Notes: generated from the sequence alone by a model not told the origin. A stretch of 64,000 bases of DNA from JAPWJZ01 sp964575605 (GCA_964575605.1 CAZNRN010000013.1:1-64000); one strand, 5' to 3'. Counted from the stretch's first letter, positions 26,881-36,305 are shown. Numbers and translations: made by a program.

Positions 26881-27754
26881 GGCCTTTGGGCGCCGGCGGC
26901 AGGAGCCTGCGCGCGTCGCAGAACAGCGCGAAATCGCGCACGATATCTTTCAGGTCTTCTTTCAGCTTCGCAGCACCTGCATTGAAGGCCAGTGTTTCCT
27001 CGTCCATGTAAAGCGCACGGTTAAGCTCTAATTGAATACTGTGGCGGCCTGTGGCGGGATCGCCGGTGCGGCGGATAATTTCCGCACCGCTGAAGCCGGG
27101 CACATCGATGCCCACCGCATAACCCTTTGCCTCGAAAAGTTCTTTCAGCTTCACGGCAAAATCCGCATCGCAGGCCGTGCCGCCGCGCGTGCCGATGATG
27201 ATGTCGAAGGGGTTTTTCTTTTTGCCCCGCTGCAGCAGCGAGGGCATGGAATGGCAGTTGAGATGCACCGCCATCCCCTCCCGCGCATGGGTTTCGTCGG
27301 CGAGGCGCGAGAGTTCGTCGTGATAGGGTTTGTGCTTGGCCGCCACGCGGTTGAAAACTTCCGACAGTTTCAGGGGCTTGTCGTAGACCTCGTGCGCCGA
27401 GCGCGGCGTGCAGCGCGTGCGCACCAGACCGCTCATCGTGCCTTGATAATCCTGCTCGCCCTCTTTCAGGAATTTTTCCGTCACCGTGTCGCGGCGGTTG
27501 GGGTCGACATATGAACGGGGAAATTCCGCCTGCAGGAGCGGCACGCCCGCCGCGGGCAGAAAGTCGTACAGATGGTCGAGAAAACGGTCCTCCGCCTTCT
27601 CCAGTTCATGCCTTGGTGCGGCATGCGCAAAGTCACCGGGATAGTCACGCCCCGAATGCGGGCTGTCGGCAAAGAGGCAGGTGGAAGGCTTTTCAGGGCT
27701 GGCCAGCCTGAAAATGCCCTTCTTTCCGGTCACGGTGATGTCGTCTGGCGGCAT
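26864..27754 (-). CDS. N-formylglutamate amidohydrolase family protein
   Basis: The 296-residue protein shows the family blocks S-P-H-S-G-R-D-Y-P near residue 30, F-P-R-S-Y-V-D-P-N-R near 78, H-L-N-C-H-S-M-P near 163 (probable metal-binding His) and Q-L-E-L-N-R-A-L-Y near 235. Members hydrolyse N-formylglutamate in histidine degradation, but many act on other N-acyl amino acids. No hut genes are nearby, so the substrate is open. Confidence 0.85.
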   Translation of the reverse strand: MPPDDITVTGKKGIFRLASPEKPSTCLFADSPHSGRDYPGDFAHAAPRHELEKAEDRFLDHLYDFLPAAGVPLLQAEFPRSYVDPNRRDTVTEKFLKEGEQDYQGTMSGLVRTRCTPRSAHEVYDKPLKLSEVFNRVAAKHKPYHDELSRLADETHAREGMAVHLNCHSMPSLLQRGKKKNPFDIIIGTRGGTACDADFAVKLKELFEAKGYAVGIDVPGFSGAEIIRRTGDPATGRHSIQLELNRALYMDEETLAFNAGAAKLKEDLKDIVRDFALFCDARRLLPPAPKGPTASP

Positions 27755-27856
27755 CGTTATTACCGGGGGACAAAGGCCCCCTGATTCCTGCTGTTTCGTG
27801 AAAGGCTCATCATGAAAGCAGCAACGCCGGACTTCAAGCGAAAAATGCCCGCCCGG

Positions 27857-29002
27857 CTATTCCGCGGGCAATTCGCCGCGTCCGATCAGCGGATACAGCT
27901 TCTCGAGGTCGCCGGGGCTTAAATAAGGCTCGATCGGATCGCAGATATTACGCGAGGCGTAGCGCGGGTCGCGCTGCGCCAGCGCGTACCAGTGGCAGGC
28001 CTTCACAAAATCCTGTTCCGTCACGTCGCCTTTCGCGTAAATCATGGCCAGTTCGTATTCGGCGCGCGCATCATCCGGTTTTTGCAGCTGTGCCGCCTTG
28101 CGGTACCAGCGGATGGCTTCTTGGGGGTTTTTGGCGACGCTTTTGCCGCCCTTCATGTAAAGGTCGGCCAGCGCCAGCGCGTTGAAGGTGTCGGGCGCAT
28201 TCAGGGTTTGCGGCACAGCGGTTTCAAAGGGGTCCGCCGCGTCCTCGGCCAGCGCCTGCCAGCGCAGTGCCCGTTCCTTGTCCGCCGCGACGCAAGCACC
28301 CCGCCTGTACATATCCGCCAGCTTTGCGCGTGCCTTGGTGACATGCGTGGCATAGGGCGTGCCGGTGATGCTTTCCGACCCGGCCTTTTCGTACCAGCCC
28401 ATGGCGGCCTTGCAATCGGCATCTTGGCTTCCGTCGCCCTCGGCCAGTTCGCCCATGCGGAACTGCGCGAAGCCGTGGCCCTGCTCCGCCGCCTTGCGGT
28501 ACCAGATCATGGCGGTGGCCATATCCTTGCCGCCCCATTCTTCATACAGCTGCGCCAGCTTCACCTGCTGCTCCACATCGCCGCCTTCGGCCGCGCGGCG
28601 CGTGACCAGCAGTTCGCCGATCTTGCCGCCGCGGCAGCTGCGCTCGCCGTCCGCTGCGGGCAGCCCCGTCGGGAAGCAGGCGCAGGAAGATGTGTCGGGC
28701 GCCGCCACCCCCGGCTGCGGTATGCGCGTATCGCCGCCGCAGCAGTGGTAATAGCATTCGGCCCGCTGCCGGCATTCTTCGCCGCACCAGATGTGCCATG
28801 CGAGGCGGAAATGCCGCCGGAAGGCAGGCACGGTCTTTTCAGGCGGCGGCGTAACGGGGGCCACGTCAAATCCCGCGGGCGTCCAGCACAGCCTGGATGC
28901 CGCGGCGCTGCAGGCGCGGTCGTAAACGTAAAGGCCGAGGCCAAAGGCGCCCAGCAGGACGATAAAGACCGAGGCTAAAATCAAACCGCGTTTTTTGCCC
29001 AT
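27857..29002 (-). CDS. Membrane-anchored Sel1-repeat protein
   Basis: The 381-residue protein has an N-terminal membrane anchor (residues 7-27) and a Cys-rich segment at about 34-110 with many paired cysteines (C-G-E-E-C, C-Y-Y-H-C-C). About five Sel1-like repeats follow to residue 350 (A-M-I-W-Y-R-K-A-A-E-Q-G-H-G-F-A-Q). It is probably periplasmic, with disulphides in the N-terminal part. Sel1 proteins act as interaction scaffolds, and in Legionella some affect host entry. It follows a small membrane gene on the same strand by 3 bases. Confidence 0.82.
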   Translation of the reverse strand: MGKKRGLILASVFIVLLGAFGLGLYVYDRACSAAASRLCWTPAGFDVAPVTPPPEKTVPAFRRHFRLAWHIWCGEECRQRAECYYHCCGGDTRIPQPGVAAPDTSSCACFPTGLPAADGERSCRGGKIGELLVTRRAAEGGDVEQQVKLAQLYEEWGGKDMATAMIWYRKAAEQGHGFAQFRMGELAEGDGSQDADCKAAMGWYEKAGSESITGTPYATHVTKARAKLADMYRRGACVAADKERALRWQALAEDAADPFETAVPQTLNAPDTFNALALADLYMKGGKSVAKNPQEAIRWYRKAAQLQKPDDARAEYELAMIYAKGDVTEQDFVKACHWYALAQRDPRYASRNICDPIEPYLSPGDLEKLYPLIGRGELPAE

Positions 29003-29005
29003 GGG

Positions 29006-29251
29006 TTAGTGCAACAGTTTCTGGCCGATGGCGAAACAGGCCCAGCCGATGCCCGCCGTGATCGCGCCCAGCAGCACCGCGCCGCCCGCGCCCCAGATGA
29101 CATGCCACCATTCGAAACGCCCGTGCTGGTAATCCTCGACAATCGCATAGCCGTTGACGGCCAGTATCAACAGCGCGCCGATGCCGGCCAGGCCGAAAAG
29201 GCCGTAACCCGCCCAGGTGAAAATCTTGCCGAAGATCTGCGCGGTGGTCAT
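29006..29251 (-). CDS. Small membrane protein with two transmembrane segments
   Basis: The start was taken at the ATG at 29251 (M-T-T-A-Q-I-F-G-K-I-F-T-W), since the longer reading upstream lacks coding character. The 81-residue product has two hydrophobic helices at about 12-32 and 49-73, rich in Gly and Ala. It is the first gene of a pair with the Sel1 protein. Family not recognised. Confidence 0.65.
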   Translation of the reverse strand: MTTAQIFGKIFTWAGYGLFGLAGIGALLILAVNGYAIVEDYQHGRFEWWHVIWGAGGAVLLGAITAGIGWACFAIGQKLLH

Positions 29252-29329
29252 GGTGCTTTCCCGCTTTAATAAAGGCGTTATTTTACCTATGCTATTGAAA
29301 GGGCAGTGAAAGGTCAACCAAGCGCGGCG

Positions 29330-30277
29330 ATGATGCATCCGGCGAAAACATCCACAATTCTTTTCCTCGCGTTCATGTTCGGCCTGCTGCTGGCAGGCCG
29401 TGCCGAGGCCGATATCGCCGCGACGTTCGATATGGACGAGCTGTCGCATGATTACGCGCTTGATTGCGGCGCACAGGCCGCAATGCGCCTGCGCAGCCTG
29501 CAGCCGCCTTTTTTCGACGGCCGCCCCGAAGCGTTCAAGAACGACACCGCGACGCTGGTGATTTACTCGCCGTATCTGACGCCCGAGCAGCGCAAAAGCG
29601 CCGAAGCCCTTTTCGCCAGCGTGCCCGCCTATGCCCTGCCGCTTGTCTGGCGCGGCGGCGGTACTTATGTTTTCACAAGGCGCGGGATTGTCGAGGCCGT
29701 GCCTGCCTTGGCCGTTGAAACCGACTGGTTCAATGATTTGGGGCTCTATATGGAGGTTGAGCGCCGCCTCTACGTGCCCTTCGAAAAGGCGGAGGGGTTA
29801 AGACGAAAACCCGACGGCACCTTCGGCGCGCAGCGCTGGGTGCAGACCGGCCGCGACCAGTTCCGCGCCGTCAACCACGAAACCGGGCATATGATCGACA
29901 GCCTGCTGGGGCGCTACAGCAAAGGCAGCGCCGCCGCCGACGGCAGGACGCGCCTCAGCAACCGCCCCGATTACACGGCAGCCTTCACCCGCGACCTCGC
30001 GCGCCTCGCCTCAGCCAGCCGCCCCGTGCCAATCGAGCGTATCAGAAAACTCGGCTACTACATGCCCCGCAGCTATAAAGGCTTCCGCCTCGGCATCCAG
30101 GAAGACCAGCGCGCCAGACGCGAAGTCTTCGCCGAACTCTGGGCCGAAGCCCACGGCCACGACAAAAACCATTTGTCGCAGGCCTATCCGGATACGTTTG
30201 CGGTGGTGAAAACGATTGTGGAGTTCGTGAAGGGGCAGGATGCGGCTGCGCCCGTGCAATGCACTTTGCACAATTGA
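29330..30277 (+). CDS. Putative secreted zinc metallopeptidase (HEXXH; ATLF-like)
   Basis: Starting at the ATG at 29330, the protein has about 315 residues and a signal peptide ending near G-R-A-E-A. It contains N-H-E-T-G-H-M-I-D at about residues 182-190, a zincin HExxH motif. A downstream acidic helix, R-E-V-F-A-E-L-W-A-E-A, could supply the third zinc ligand. The motif pair resembles the anthrax lethal factor-like (ATLF) peptidase superfamily, though I am confident only of the zincin signature. A GTG at 29306 is an alternative start. It is exported and could process envelope proteins or proteins of neighbouring cells. Confidence 0.72.
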   Translation: MMHPAKTSTILFLAFMFGLLLAGRAEADIAATFDMDELSHDYALDCGAQAAMRLRSLQPPFFDGRPEAFKNDTATLVIYSPYLTPEQRKSAEALFASVPAYALPLVWRGGGTYVFTRRGIVEAVPALAVETDWFNDLGLYMEVERRLYVPFEKAEGLRRKPDGTFGAQRWVQTGRDQFRAVNHETGHMIDSLLGRYSKGSAAADGRTRLSNRPDYTAAFTRDLARLASASRPVPIERIRKLGYYMPRSYKGFRLGIQEDQRARREVFAELWAEAHGHDKNHLSQAYPDTFAVVKTIVEFVKGQDAAAPVQCTLHN

Positions 30278-30332
30278 AGTTTATAGCTAGCTACACTCCG
30301 CATTTATACAAGGCGCGCGTAAGCCAAGCAGA

Positions 30333-30527
30333 TCATTTTTTGATTTTGGAATTAACAATATACTGCGTGAGCTTGCTAGCATTTTGCAAGGCATCATTTA
30401 CAAATCGTTCAAGCTTCGCTCTGTCATTGGGGGAGCTTATAACGCCAAAGGCTTGCTTATCGACGCTATTATCGTAAGTTTCAACGACACTTTCTTCTTG
30501 GACACGCATGGCCGCACCCGTTCTCAT
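30333..30527 (-). CDS. Small hypothetical protein
   Basis: A 64-residue ORF in a stretch of visibly lower GC than its surroundings. The protein is soluble and mildly basic (N-D-R-A-K-L-E-R-F-V-N-D-A-L near the middle). It lies downstream of the GAF-like membrane gene on the same strand, with a 51-base gap. No family is recognised, and it may not be real. Confidence 0.35.
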   Translation of the reverse strand: MRTGAAMRVQEESVVETYDNSVDKQAFGVISSPNDRAKLERFVNDALQNASKLTQYIVNSKIKK

Positions 30528-30578
30528 AAACTACATACCTCTGAGATAAAGAAATGTTCCTTAGTTAATGATAACACA

Positions 30579-31577
30579 CTATTCACCGATATTCGACTGA
30601 TTATTTTCTTCCAGCGCTTTTGGCTTATTTTCCTGTGCCTTGGCCTCTTTCTCTAGGAATGAAAGAATATTGAAGAGCACCTTGGCCAACTGTTTTAGTA
30701 TCTGACAATTTGCCTTATTAAACCTGTCTTTACGATCACTCGTTGCCAAGACCACGCCTATCGGTTCGTCAGTGGCACCGTCCGTTTCATCCAGAAGAAT
30801 TGGAATAGATGCATACGAGCGGTAAGCCGTCTCATCATAGTCGTTAGCGGGCACATCCGAAGGCAGAGCCATAAGCGACCGCACTTCTTCGTGATTACTA
30901 TCTTTTGTTATTATTGTCCGCTTCTCGAAAAATGCCTTACCCGTGTGCCCAACACCGACTTTCCATGCGCGCCCCTCAACTTCCCCGTCCTTCTTAGTCC
31001 GTCTGGCGGGATGCCTGCTGCTCATTTCACGCCAAACAGGCTGTAACAACCCCTTGCCATCCGGCAGATACAGAACAAAATTCCAGTGTTCTTTTCTCTC
31101 GAACTCAAAGAGGTCTTCCCTTGCTTCGATTATCAATGAAAAAAGAACTGTGGCCAATTCACGTCTGCTCGGCCTTAGCCCTTTGTGGACAATGGCATTT
31201 TGAAAATTCTGCCAATGACTGCAAGCTTCGGCAAAAATTCCGTAGTATTGGAGCTGCTGATAATAGTGCTGAGCCGTTTTAGTGGCGCTTTCTTTTTTCC
31301 GAGCAACCTCCCTTGCCTTGAAGTAAACCCCGATTGCATTAGGAATTTGATATAGAACAAAGAACGAAAAAACGAGGAATGCCAGCCCCAAACCGATTAT
31401 AAGGAACCAAAATGGATCTGCGCCCCACTCTTTAGATAGCTCCAGACGCTTATCAAAAAGATAGGCATAAGCCATTAAAATAAGCGCATTTAAGAAGTTA
31501 AGAATTACCCGCGTACATTGAACAAGCCAAGACTCACGCTTGGCTTCAACTTCTATTTCAGAAAGCAACTCGTCCAA
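30579..31577 (-). CDS. Membrane protein with C-terminal GAF-like sensor domain
   Basis: An open frame extends further upstream into hldE, but that part is out-of-frame hldE. I placed the start at the TTG at 31577, which has GAGG six bases upstream, giving about 332 residues. Two membrane segments lie at about 24-42 and 58-80. A helical region follows, then a GAF-like domain at about 175-310 (V-G-H-T-G-K-A-F-F, A-Y-R-S-Y-A-S-I-P-I, G-V-V-L-A-T-S-D-R-K-D-R-F). It is probably a membrane-bound sensor without an output domain. Base composition is AT-richer than the neighbours, which suggests acquisition by transfer. Confidence 0.65.
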   Translation of the reverse strand: MDELLSEIEVEAKRESWLVQCTRVILNFLNALILMAYAYLFDKRLELSKEWGADPFWFLIIGLGLAFLVFSFFVLYQIPNAIGVYFKAREVARKKESATKTAQHYYQQLQYYGIFAEACSHWQNFQNAIVHKGLRPSRRELATVLFSLIIEAREDLFEFERKEHWNFVLYLPDGKGLLQPVWREMSSRHPARRTKKDGEVEGRAWKVGVGHTGKAFFEKRTIITKDSNHEEVRSLMALPSDVPANDYDETAYRSYASIPILLDETDGATDEPIGVVLATSDRKDRFNKANCQILKQLAKVLFNILSFLEKEAKAQENKPKALEENNQSNIGE

Positions 31578-31623
31578 TATAGCCTCGTTATAAAATAAGC
31601 AGAATAAGAACTTTTTTCTAGAA

Positions 31624-33099
31624 TCAGCCAGCCATCTTGCTGATGGTATTCGTGGTCGAGAAGCCTTCTTCCATGTCGGCGCGGACGACTTTGCCGCCCC
31701 AGCTGGTGATGAGGTCGTAGCCGACGACTTCTTCAAGCTTGTACTGGCCGCCTTTGACGAGCACATCGGGCTTGATGGCCTTGAGCAGTTCGAGCGGCGT
31801 GTCTTCGTCGAACACAACCACCGCGTCGACCATTTCCATCGCCGACAAAATGGCGGCGCGGGCAGTTTCATCCTGCACGGGGCGCGTCGGGCCCTTGAGG
31901 CGTTTCACCGAGGCGTCGCTGTTGATGGCGACGACCAGATAATCGCAGGCGGCCTTGGCCTGGCGCAGCGTCGAGACATGGCCGGGGTGCAAAAGGTCGA
32001 AGCAGCCGTTGGTGAAGCCGACCTTGAACCCGCGGTTGCGCCAGCGTTCGGCCTGTTCGCCGGCGCCGTTTTTGGTCGTCAGTTTCGTCTTGCGCGCATA
32101 GGATTGTTTTTCCATCGCGTAACCGCTCGACAGCACCTTTTCGATTTCATCGGGGCGCGCGGTTGCGGTGCCGGGCTTGCCGACCACGATGCCTGCGGCG
32201 ATGTTCGACAGCAGCGCGGCGCTGCGCAGCGTGACGCCTGCGGCGATGGCGGCGGCGAAAGTGGCGATAACGGTGTCGCCCGCGCCCGACACGTCGTAAA
32301 CCTCGCGCACGTTGGCGGGGATATGGATGGGGTCGGCATCAGCCTGTATCAGGCTCATGCCGTCCTTGCTGCGCGTCGCCAGCACGGCGGAAATATCGCA
32401 GGTGGTGACCAGCTTCATCGCGGCGGCGCGGGTTTCGTCGTCGGTCGCGGCCTTCATCGCGGTCGCCGTTTCCAGCTCTTTGCGGTTGGGGGTGATGACG
32501 GTTGCGCCTTTGTAGCGGGTGAAATCGGTGCCCTTGGGGTCGACGATCACGGGCTTGCCGTGGCGTTTGGCGAGGCTGATGACTTCCGCCACGATGCGGT
32601 CGGTCAGCAGGCCTTTTTTATAGTCGGACAGAATGACCGCGCCGACCGTGGTAATAATCTTTTCAACGGCGGCAATAATCTTGCCCTCGGCGGCGGCGGA
32701 GATGGCGGCGCTCTTTTCCCGGTCGACGCGCAGCATCTGCTGGCCGGCCGACACGAAGCGGCTTTTGACCGTCGTGGAGCGGTCGTCGAGCGCCTCCAGA
32801 TGCGCCTCTACGCCCATGTCGCGCAGCAGCTGCGCCACGTCTGCGCCGGCATTATCCTGCCCCACCGCCGCGACCAGAACGGCCTTGGCGCCCAGCGCGG
32901 CGATGTTCGCGACCACGTTGCCCGCACCGCCCAGCATCGCCTTCTCCCGCTCCACCAGAAGGACGGGAATCGGGGCTTCGGGGGAGATGCGTTCGATCGC
33001 GCCATAGACGAAACGGTCGAGCATGACGTCGCCCAGACACAAAACGCGGGTTCCGGCCAGTTTGGCGAGGTCATGGAAAAGTGCCGTATTTTCAGTCAT
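31624..33099 (-). CDS. hldE: Bifunctional heptose 7-phosphate kinase / heptose 1-phosphate adenylyltransferase HldE
   Basis: The 491-residue protein has a PfkB-type kinase domain (residues 12-325; G-G-A-G-N-V-V-A-N near 56 and G-A-G-D-T-V-I-A-T near 270). A nucleotidyltransferase domain follows (residues 355-491; G-F-T-N-G-C-F-D-L-L-H-P-G-H near 361-374). The two domains perform two steps of ADP-heptose synthesis for lipopolysaccharide inner core. Full length is normal for the fused enzyme. Confidence 0.96.
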   Translation of the reverse strand: MTENTALFHDLAKLAGTRVLCLGDVMLDRFVYGAIERISPEAPIPVLLVEREKAMLGGAGNVVANIAALGAKAVLVAAVGQDNAGADVAQLLRDMGVEAHLEALDDRSTTVKSRFVSAGQQMLRVDREKSAAISAAAEGKIIAAVEKIITTVGAVILSDYKKGLLTDRIVAEVISLAKRHGKPVIVDPKGTDFTRYKGATVITPNRKELETATAMKAATDDETRAAAMKLVTTCDISAVLATRSKDGMSLIQADADPIHIPANVREVYDVSGAGDTVIATFAAAIAAGVTLRSAALLSNIAAGIVVGKPGTATARPDEIEKVLSSGYAMEKQSYARKTKLTTKNGAGEQAERWRNRGFKVGFTNGCFDLLHPGHVSTLRQAKAACDYLVVAINSDASVKRLKGPTRPVQDETARAAILSAMEMVDAVVVFDEDTPLELLKAIKPDVLVKGGQYKLEEVVGYDLITSWGGKVVRADMEEGFSTTNTISKMAG

Positions 33100-33121
33100 A
33101 TGGGTCTATCCGGCTGATAAT

Positions 33122-33152
33122 ATTATAAGTTGTTGTTATCATAATATTACAA
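33122..33152 (-). promoter_or_regulatory. Possible promoter of hldE in an AT-rich dyad region
   Basis: On the minus strand TTGTAA (33152-33147) and a perfect TATAAT (33127-33122) are separated by 19 bases, longer than ideal. The stretch also holds two TAATATTA palindromes about 20 bases apart. Confidence 0.4.
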
Positions 33153-33277
33153 CGGGGACAAGGCTTAAAAAAGTTCCCCCGCAGGACGGGTATTTTCACA
33201 GATTTTTAACCCGGTTTCGCGTAATATAAGAATGTTCTTATGGAACTTTTTATCGTTACGGCTAAAAAGGGTTATTA

Positions 33278-34252
33278 ATGACAGTTACCAAGGGTTCGGA
33301 CCAGGCCAAAGGCGTTGAAACGGCTAGCAAAACCGCTTTGCCTGACCTGCAGGACAGCTTTATCCGCTCGGTCGGCCGCTCGGTGCGCTCGACGAAACTC
33401 GGCGACATGCTGGTCAGCAGCCGCGTCATTACCCGCGTCCAGCTGAAAGAAGCCCTTAAAAAACAAAAGGAAACCGGCCAGCGCCTCGGCCATGTCCTCG
33501 TCGAAATCGGCTATATCACCCCCGCCGCCCTCTACCGCAGGCTGGCGCAGCAGTGGGTATTGAAAGTTTCCACCGCCGGCATCGCGCTGATGATGCAGTT
33601 CTTTACGCCCTCGATCGCGCGCGCGGACGACGGCGGCGCGGTGCGCCTTGCCTCGGCAACCTCGGCCGCCAGCGTCGTGAAGCCGGGCCTGACGGCGGGC
33701 AACCTGTTCGGTTCGACCGAAGTGAAATCGACCAATATCTCCGCCTTCACCAAATGGACTTCGGTGATGAAGCGTTTTGACGACCAGATGGCGTCACAGG
33801 GCAATACCGCGACGGTGAAAGCCTGGAAAGCGCATCTGGGCGAGCTGAAAGGCAAAACGGTCAAGGAACAAATCGACGGCGTGAACAGCTATATGAACAG
33901 CGTGCGCTATGTCGAAGACAGCCAGGGTTACAAGAAATCCGACTACTGGGCGACCCCGATCGAGTTCCTGAGCCGCGGTTCGGGCGACTGCGAAGATTAC
34001 GCGATTGCGAAATATGCCTCCTTGCGCGCGCTCGGCTTCTCGTCCGACCAGATGCGCATCGCCATCGTGCAGGATAAAATTAAGAACGTGCCCCATGCCA
34101 TCCTGATCGTCTACACGCAAGACGGCGTCTTCGTGCTGGACAACCAGAACAAGCAGGTGGCGAATGCCGCGACCGTCAACCGCTACAAGCCGATTTTCAG
34201 CATCAACAGCAATAACTGGTGGCTGCACAAATCGCCTGGTGGTGTGACGTAA
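33278..34252 (+). CDS. Transglutaminase-like cysteine peptidase (BTLCP) with N-terminal MshEN-like domain
   Basis: A 324-residue protein. Residues 40-90 (L-G-D-M-L-V-S-S-R-V-I-T, G-Q-R-L-G-H-V-L-V-E-I-G-Y-I) match the short MshEN/GspE N-terminal domain, which in some ATPases binds cyclic di-GMP. A hydrophobic segment at about 95-113 ends A-R-A-D-D, like an internal signal or anchor. The C-terminal domain has the BTLCP triad: Cys in G-S-G-D-C-E-D-Y-A near 239, His in V-P-H-A-I-L near 270, and Asp in V-L-D-N-Q near 285. LapG-like members cleave surface adhesins under c-di-GMP control. The combination here is odd because the MshEN part would lie on the other side of the membrane. Confidence 0.8.
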   Translation: MTVTKGSDQAKGVETASKTALPDLQDSFIRSVGRSVRSTKLGDMLVSSRVITRVQLKEALKKQKETGQRLGHVLVEIGYITPAALYRRLAQQWVLKVSTAGIALMMQFFTPSIARADDGGAVRLASATSAASVVKPGLTAGNLFGSTEVKSTNISAFTKWTSVMKRFDDQMASQGNTATVKAWKAHLGELKGKTVKEQIDGVNSYMNSVRYVEDSQGYKKSDYWATPIEFLSRGSGDCEDYAIAKYASLRALGFSSDQMRIAIVQDKIKNVPHAILIVYTQDGVFVLDNQNKQVANAATVNRYKPIFSINSNNWWLHKSPGGVT

Positions 34253-34258
34253 TATCCG

Positions 34259-36199
34259 CTATTCCCTGAACAAGACCGTCATCGAGGCACCCTCGAATAT
34301 CATTGCCTTGTCCGGACCCGGCCTGCCGCGCAATTCGCTGAGGCGGATTTCGACGGCAAAGGCGCCGTCATTCGCGCGCAGGGTCATCTCGGCGTCTTTA
34401 TCCTCGGGCACGGTTTTCAGGTTCTGCGCGCGGTATTTCTCCAAAAGCGGCAGCAGCTCGAACGACACAGCGCGGCCGTCGGCATGCGTTGCGGCGAAAT
34501 GCCCCTTGGTGTCGAGGGTGAATTTCACCTTGGGCTTGGCATCCTTCGTCACCGCGCCCTCATAGGCCGACATATCCCAGGCGTTGTTATTGCCGCTGTA
34601 GATATAGGCCGAGACACGCACGAAATAATCATAGGGCGCGACCTTCACAAGGCCGGTGTCGCAGGAATAACAGTTGACGGTATTGACGGTATAGCTCTCG
34701 TTATCCTCCGTCTGCCAGCGCCCCACATATTCCATGCCCCATATCGCCATCAGCTGTTCGGGCAGCTGGTAATAGTTATAGCAGCCGTCGTAATAATCCT
34801 TGCCGCAGCCGGGGTATTCGGTGTTTTCGGGCGTCGCGTTTTTATCGTAGACGCGGCGTTCCTCGAAATATTTCTGGCGCAGTTCTTTTTCGAAAGGCGC
34901 TACCAGCCATGCCGCCCTTTCACGACTATCCTTCATGTAATCGAGGATGGCGGAAATTTCCTTGCGGTCGTCGAAGGACACGTCTTTCGCCTTGCTCCAT
35001 GTGGATTTATCCCATGCGCTGCCGGCCTGTTTCACGCCCGCCTTCACAAGGTAGCTCTCAAGCCGCGCCTGCTGGCTCCAGGTCGAGAGCGGCACCGCGC
35101 CCCAGGGGCCGAAGGAGGCAATCAGGCACAGCGCGCAGAGCACCATCGGCACATGCTTGATATGTGAGCGCGCGGGTTTCAGCAAATAATAGCCCGTCAG
35201 CCCCGCCAGCCAGACCAGCGCCATGCAGATGGCGTATCTTTCTTCCGTCACGCCGTATTGTTCGATGCGCGTATAAATGCCGACCGCCAGCAGAATGACA
35301 GGCAGCGCGAGGATGGGATAGAAATATTTGTGGAACTGGCGCAGAAGTTTCGTGCCCGTCTCGCGCATCGGGTAGACGGAAAGCCAGACCGCAATGCCCG
35401 CCGCACCAAAGCCCGTCACCATATAGGCAAGGTTGCCCTTGGGCAGCGTCATGGTCAGCGTGATTTTGCCGACATAGGCGTAAAGCACCCAGGTGTAAAT
35501 CAGCACCAGCGGCACGGCCAGGTAATTGGCGATAAAGTAAATGCCCTTGGGGATAAAACAGTCGTTTTTCTCGAAATCGAATTTTTTCTGTATCTGGTAG
35601 AGCAAAGCGATGGGGCCGAATAACCACGCGCCGATCAGCCAGATATCGCCGTAAACCTTGTCGTTCAGGTTGCCGTCATAAATCAGGTAATCCATCGAAC
35701 CCCAGACGGCAGAGAGGCCAAGGCAGAAAATGCCCGAAGCAACCGCCGCCACCGCCGCCGCGATGCCGTTGCAGTAATTGAAATACCAGACGCTGTCCTC
35801 GCTGCTCTGCCGCCCGATATAGGGCGCAAAGAGCAGCAACAGTCCCAGCGCACCGGCAAGGAAGCCATGCATCGCCGAATATTCGCGCGGCGCGAAAACG
35901 GCCAGCGCCAGCAGCAGCCCGCCCGCCAGCGCAACAGCAATATGTCTGCCACGGGATAACTGGCGGCTTTCGGCGAACAGCTTTTCCGCCGCGAACCAGA
36001 CGCCGCCATAGGCGCCGAACATAATGATGCGCGCCAAAACATCGCCATCGACAAGGTCGCTGTTATGCAGCGCCAGCATCGAAATCGCACAGGCCGGCAG
36101 GCAGCAGAGCATGGTGAGGGGAAAGCGTTTCCACACTTCCCTGACCACATTCGCCACATATTCAAACTGGAAACGGCTGATGAATGATTTAAACGTCAT
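34259..36199 (-). CDS. DUF4153-type polytopic membrane protein
   Basis: The 646-residue protein has about eleven hydrophobic segments in residues 25-375 and a soluble C-terminal domain of about 260 residues. That domain has clustered Cys and Tyr (Y-P-G-C-G-K-D-Y-Y-D-G-C-Y-N-Y-Y). The layout fits the DUF4153 family, whose function is unknown. It is convergent with the peptidase gene, 6 bases apart. The family assignment is from memory of the pattern. Confidence 0.65.
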   Translation of the reverse strand: MTFKSFISRFQFEYVANVVREVWKRFPLTMLCCLPACAISMLALHNSDLVDGDVLARIIMFGAYGGVWFAAEKLFAESRQLSRGRHIAVALAGGLLLALAVFAPREYSAMHGFLAGALGLLLLFAPYIGRQSSEDSVWYFNYCNGIAAAVAAVASGIFCLGLSAVWGSMDYLIYDGNLNDKVYGDIWLIGAWLFGPIALLYQIQKKFDFEKNDCFIPKGIYFIANYLAVPLVLIYTWVLYAYVGKITLTMTLPKGNLAYMVTGFGAAGIAVWLSVYPMRETGTKLLRQFHKYFYPILALPVILLAVGIYTRIEQYGVTEERYAICMALVWLAGLTGYYLLKPARSHIKHVPMVLCALCLIASFGPWGAVPLSTWSQQARLESYLVKAGVKQAGSAWDKSTWSKAKDVSFDDRKEISAILDYMKDSRERAAWLVAPFEKELRQKYFEERRVYDKNATPENTEYPGCGKDYYDGCYNYYQLPEQLMAIWGMEYVGRWQTEDNESYTVNTVNCYSCDTGLVKVAPYDYFVRVSAYIYSGNNNAWDMSAYEGAVTKDAKPKVKFTLDTKGHFAATHADGRAVSFELLPLLEKYRAQNLKTVPEDKDAEMTLRANDGAFAVEIRLSELRGRPGPDKAMIFEGASMTVLFRE

Positions 36200-36305
36200 G
36201 ATATGCCTTTGGGAAAATTCAGCTGATACCCTTCAGTATACCGTCTTACCCGTCTGCACAGGGTGCAAAGATTGTGCAGATTGGCAGGATAATCCGCGTC
36301 TGGTT

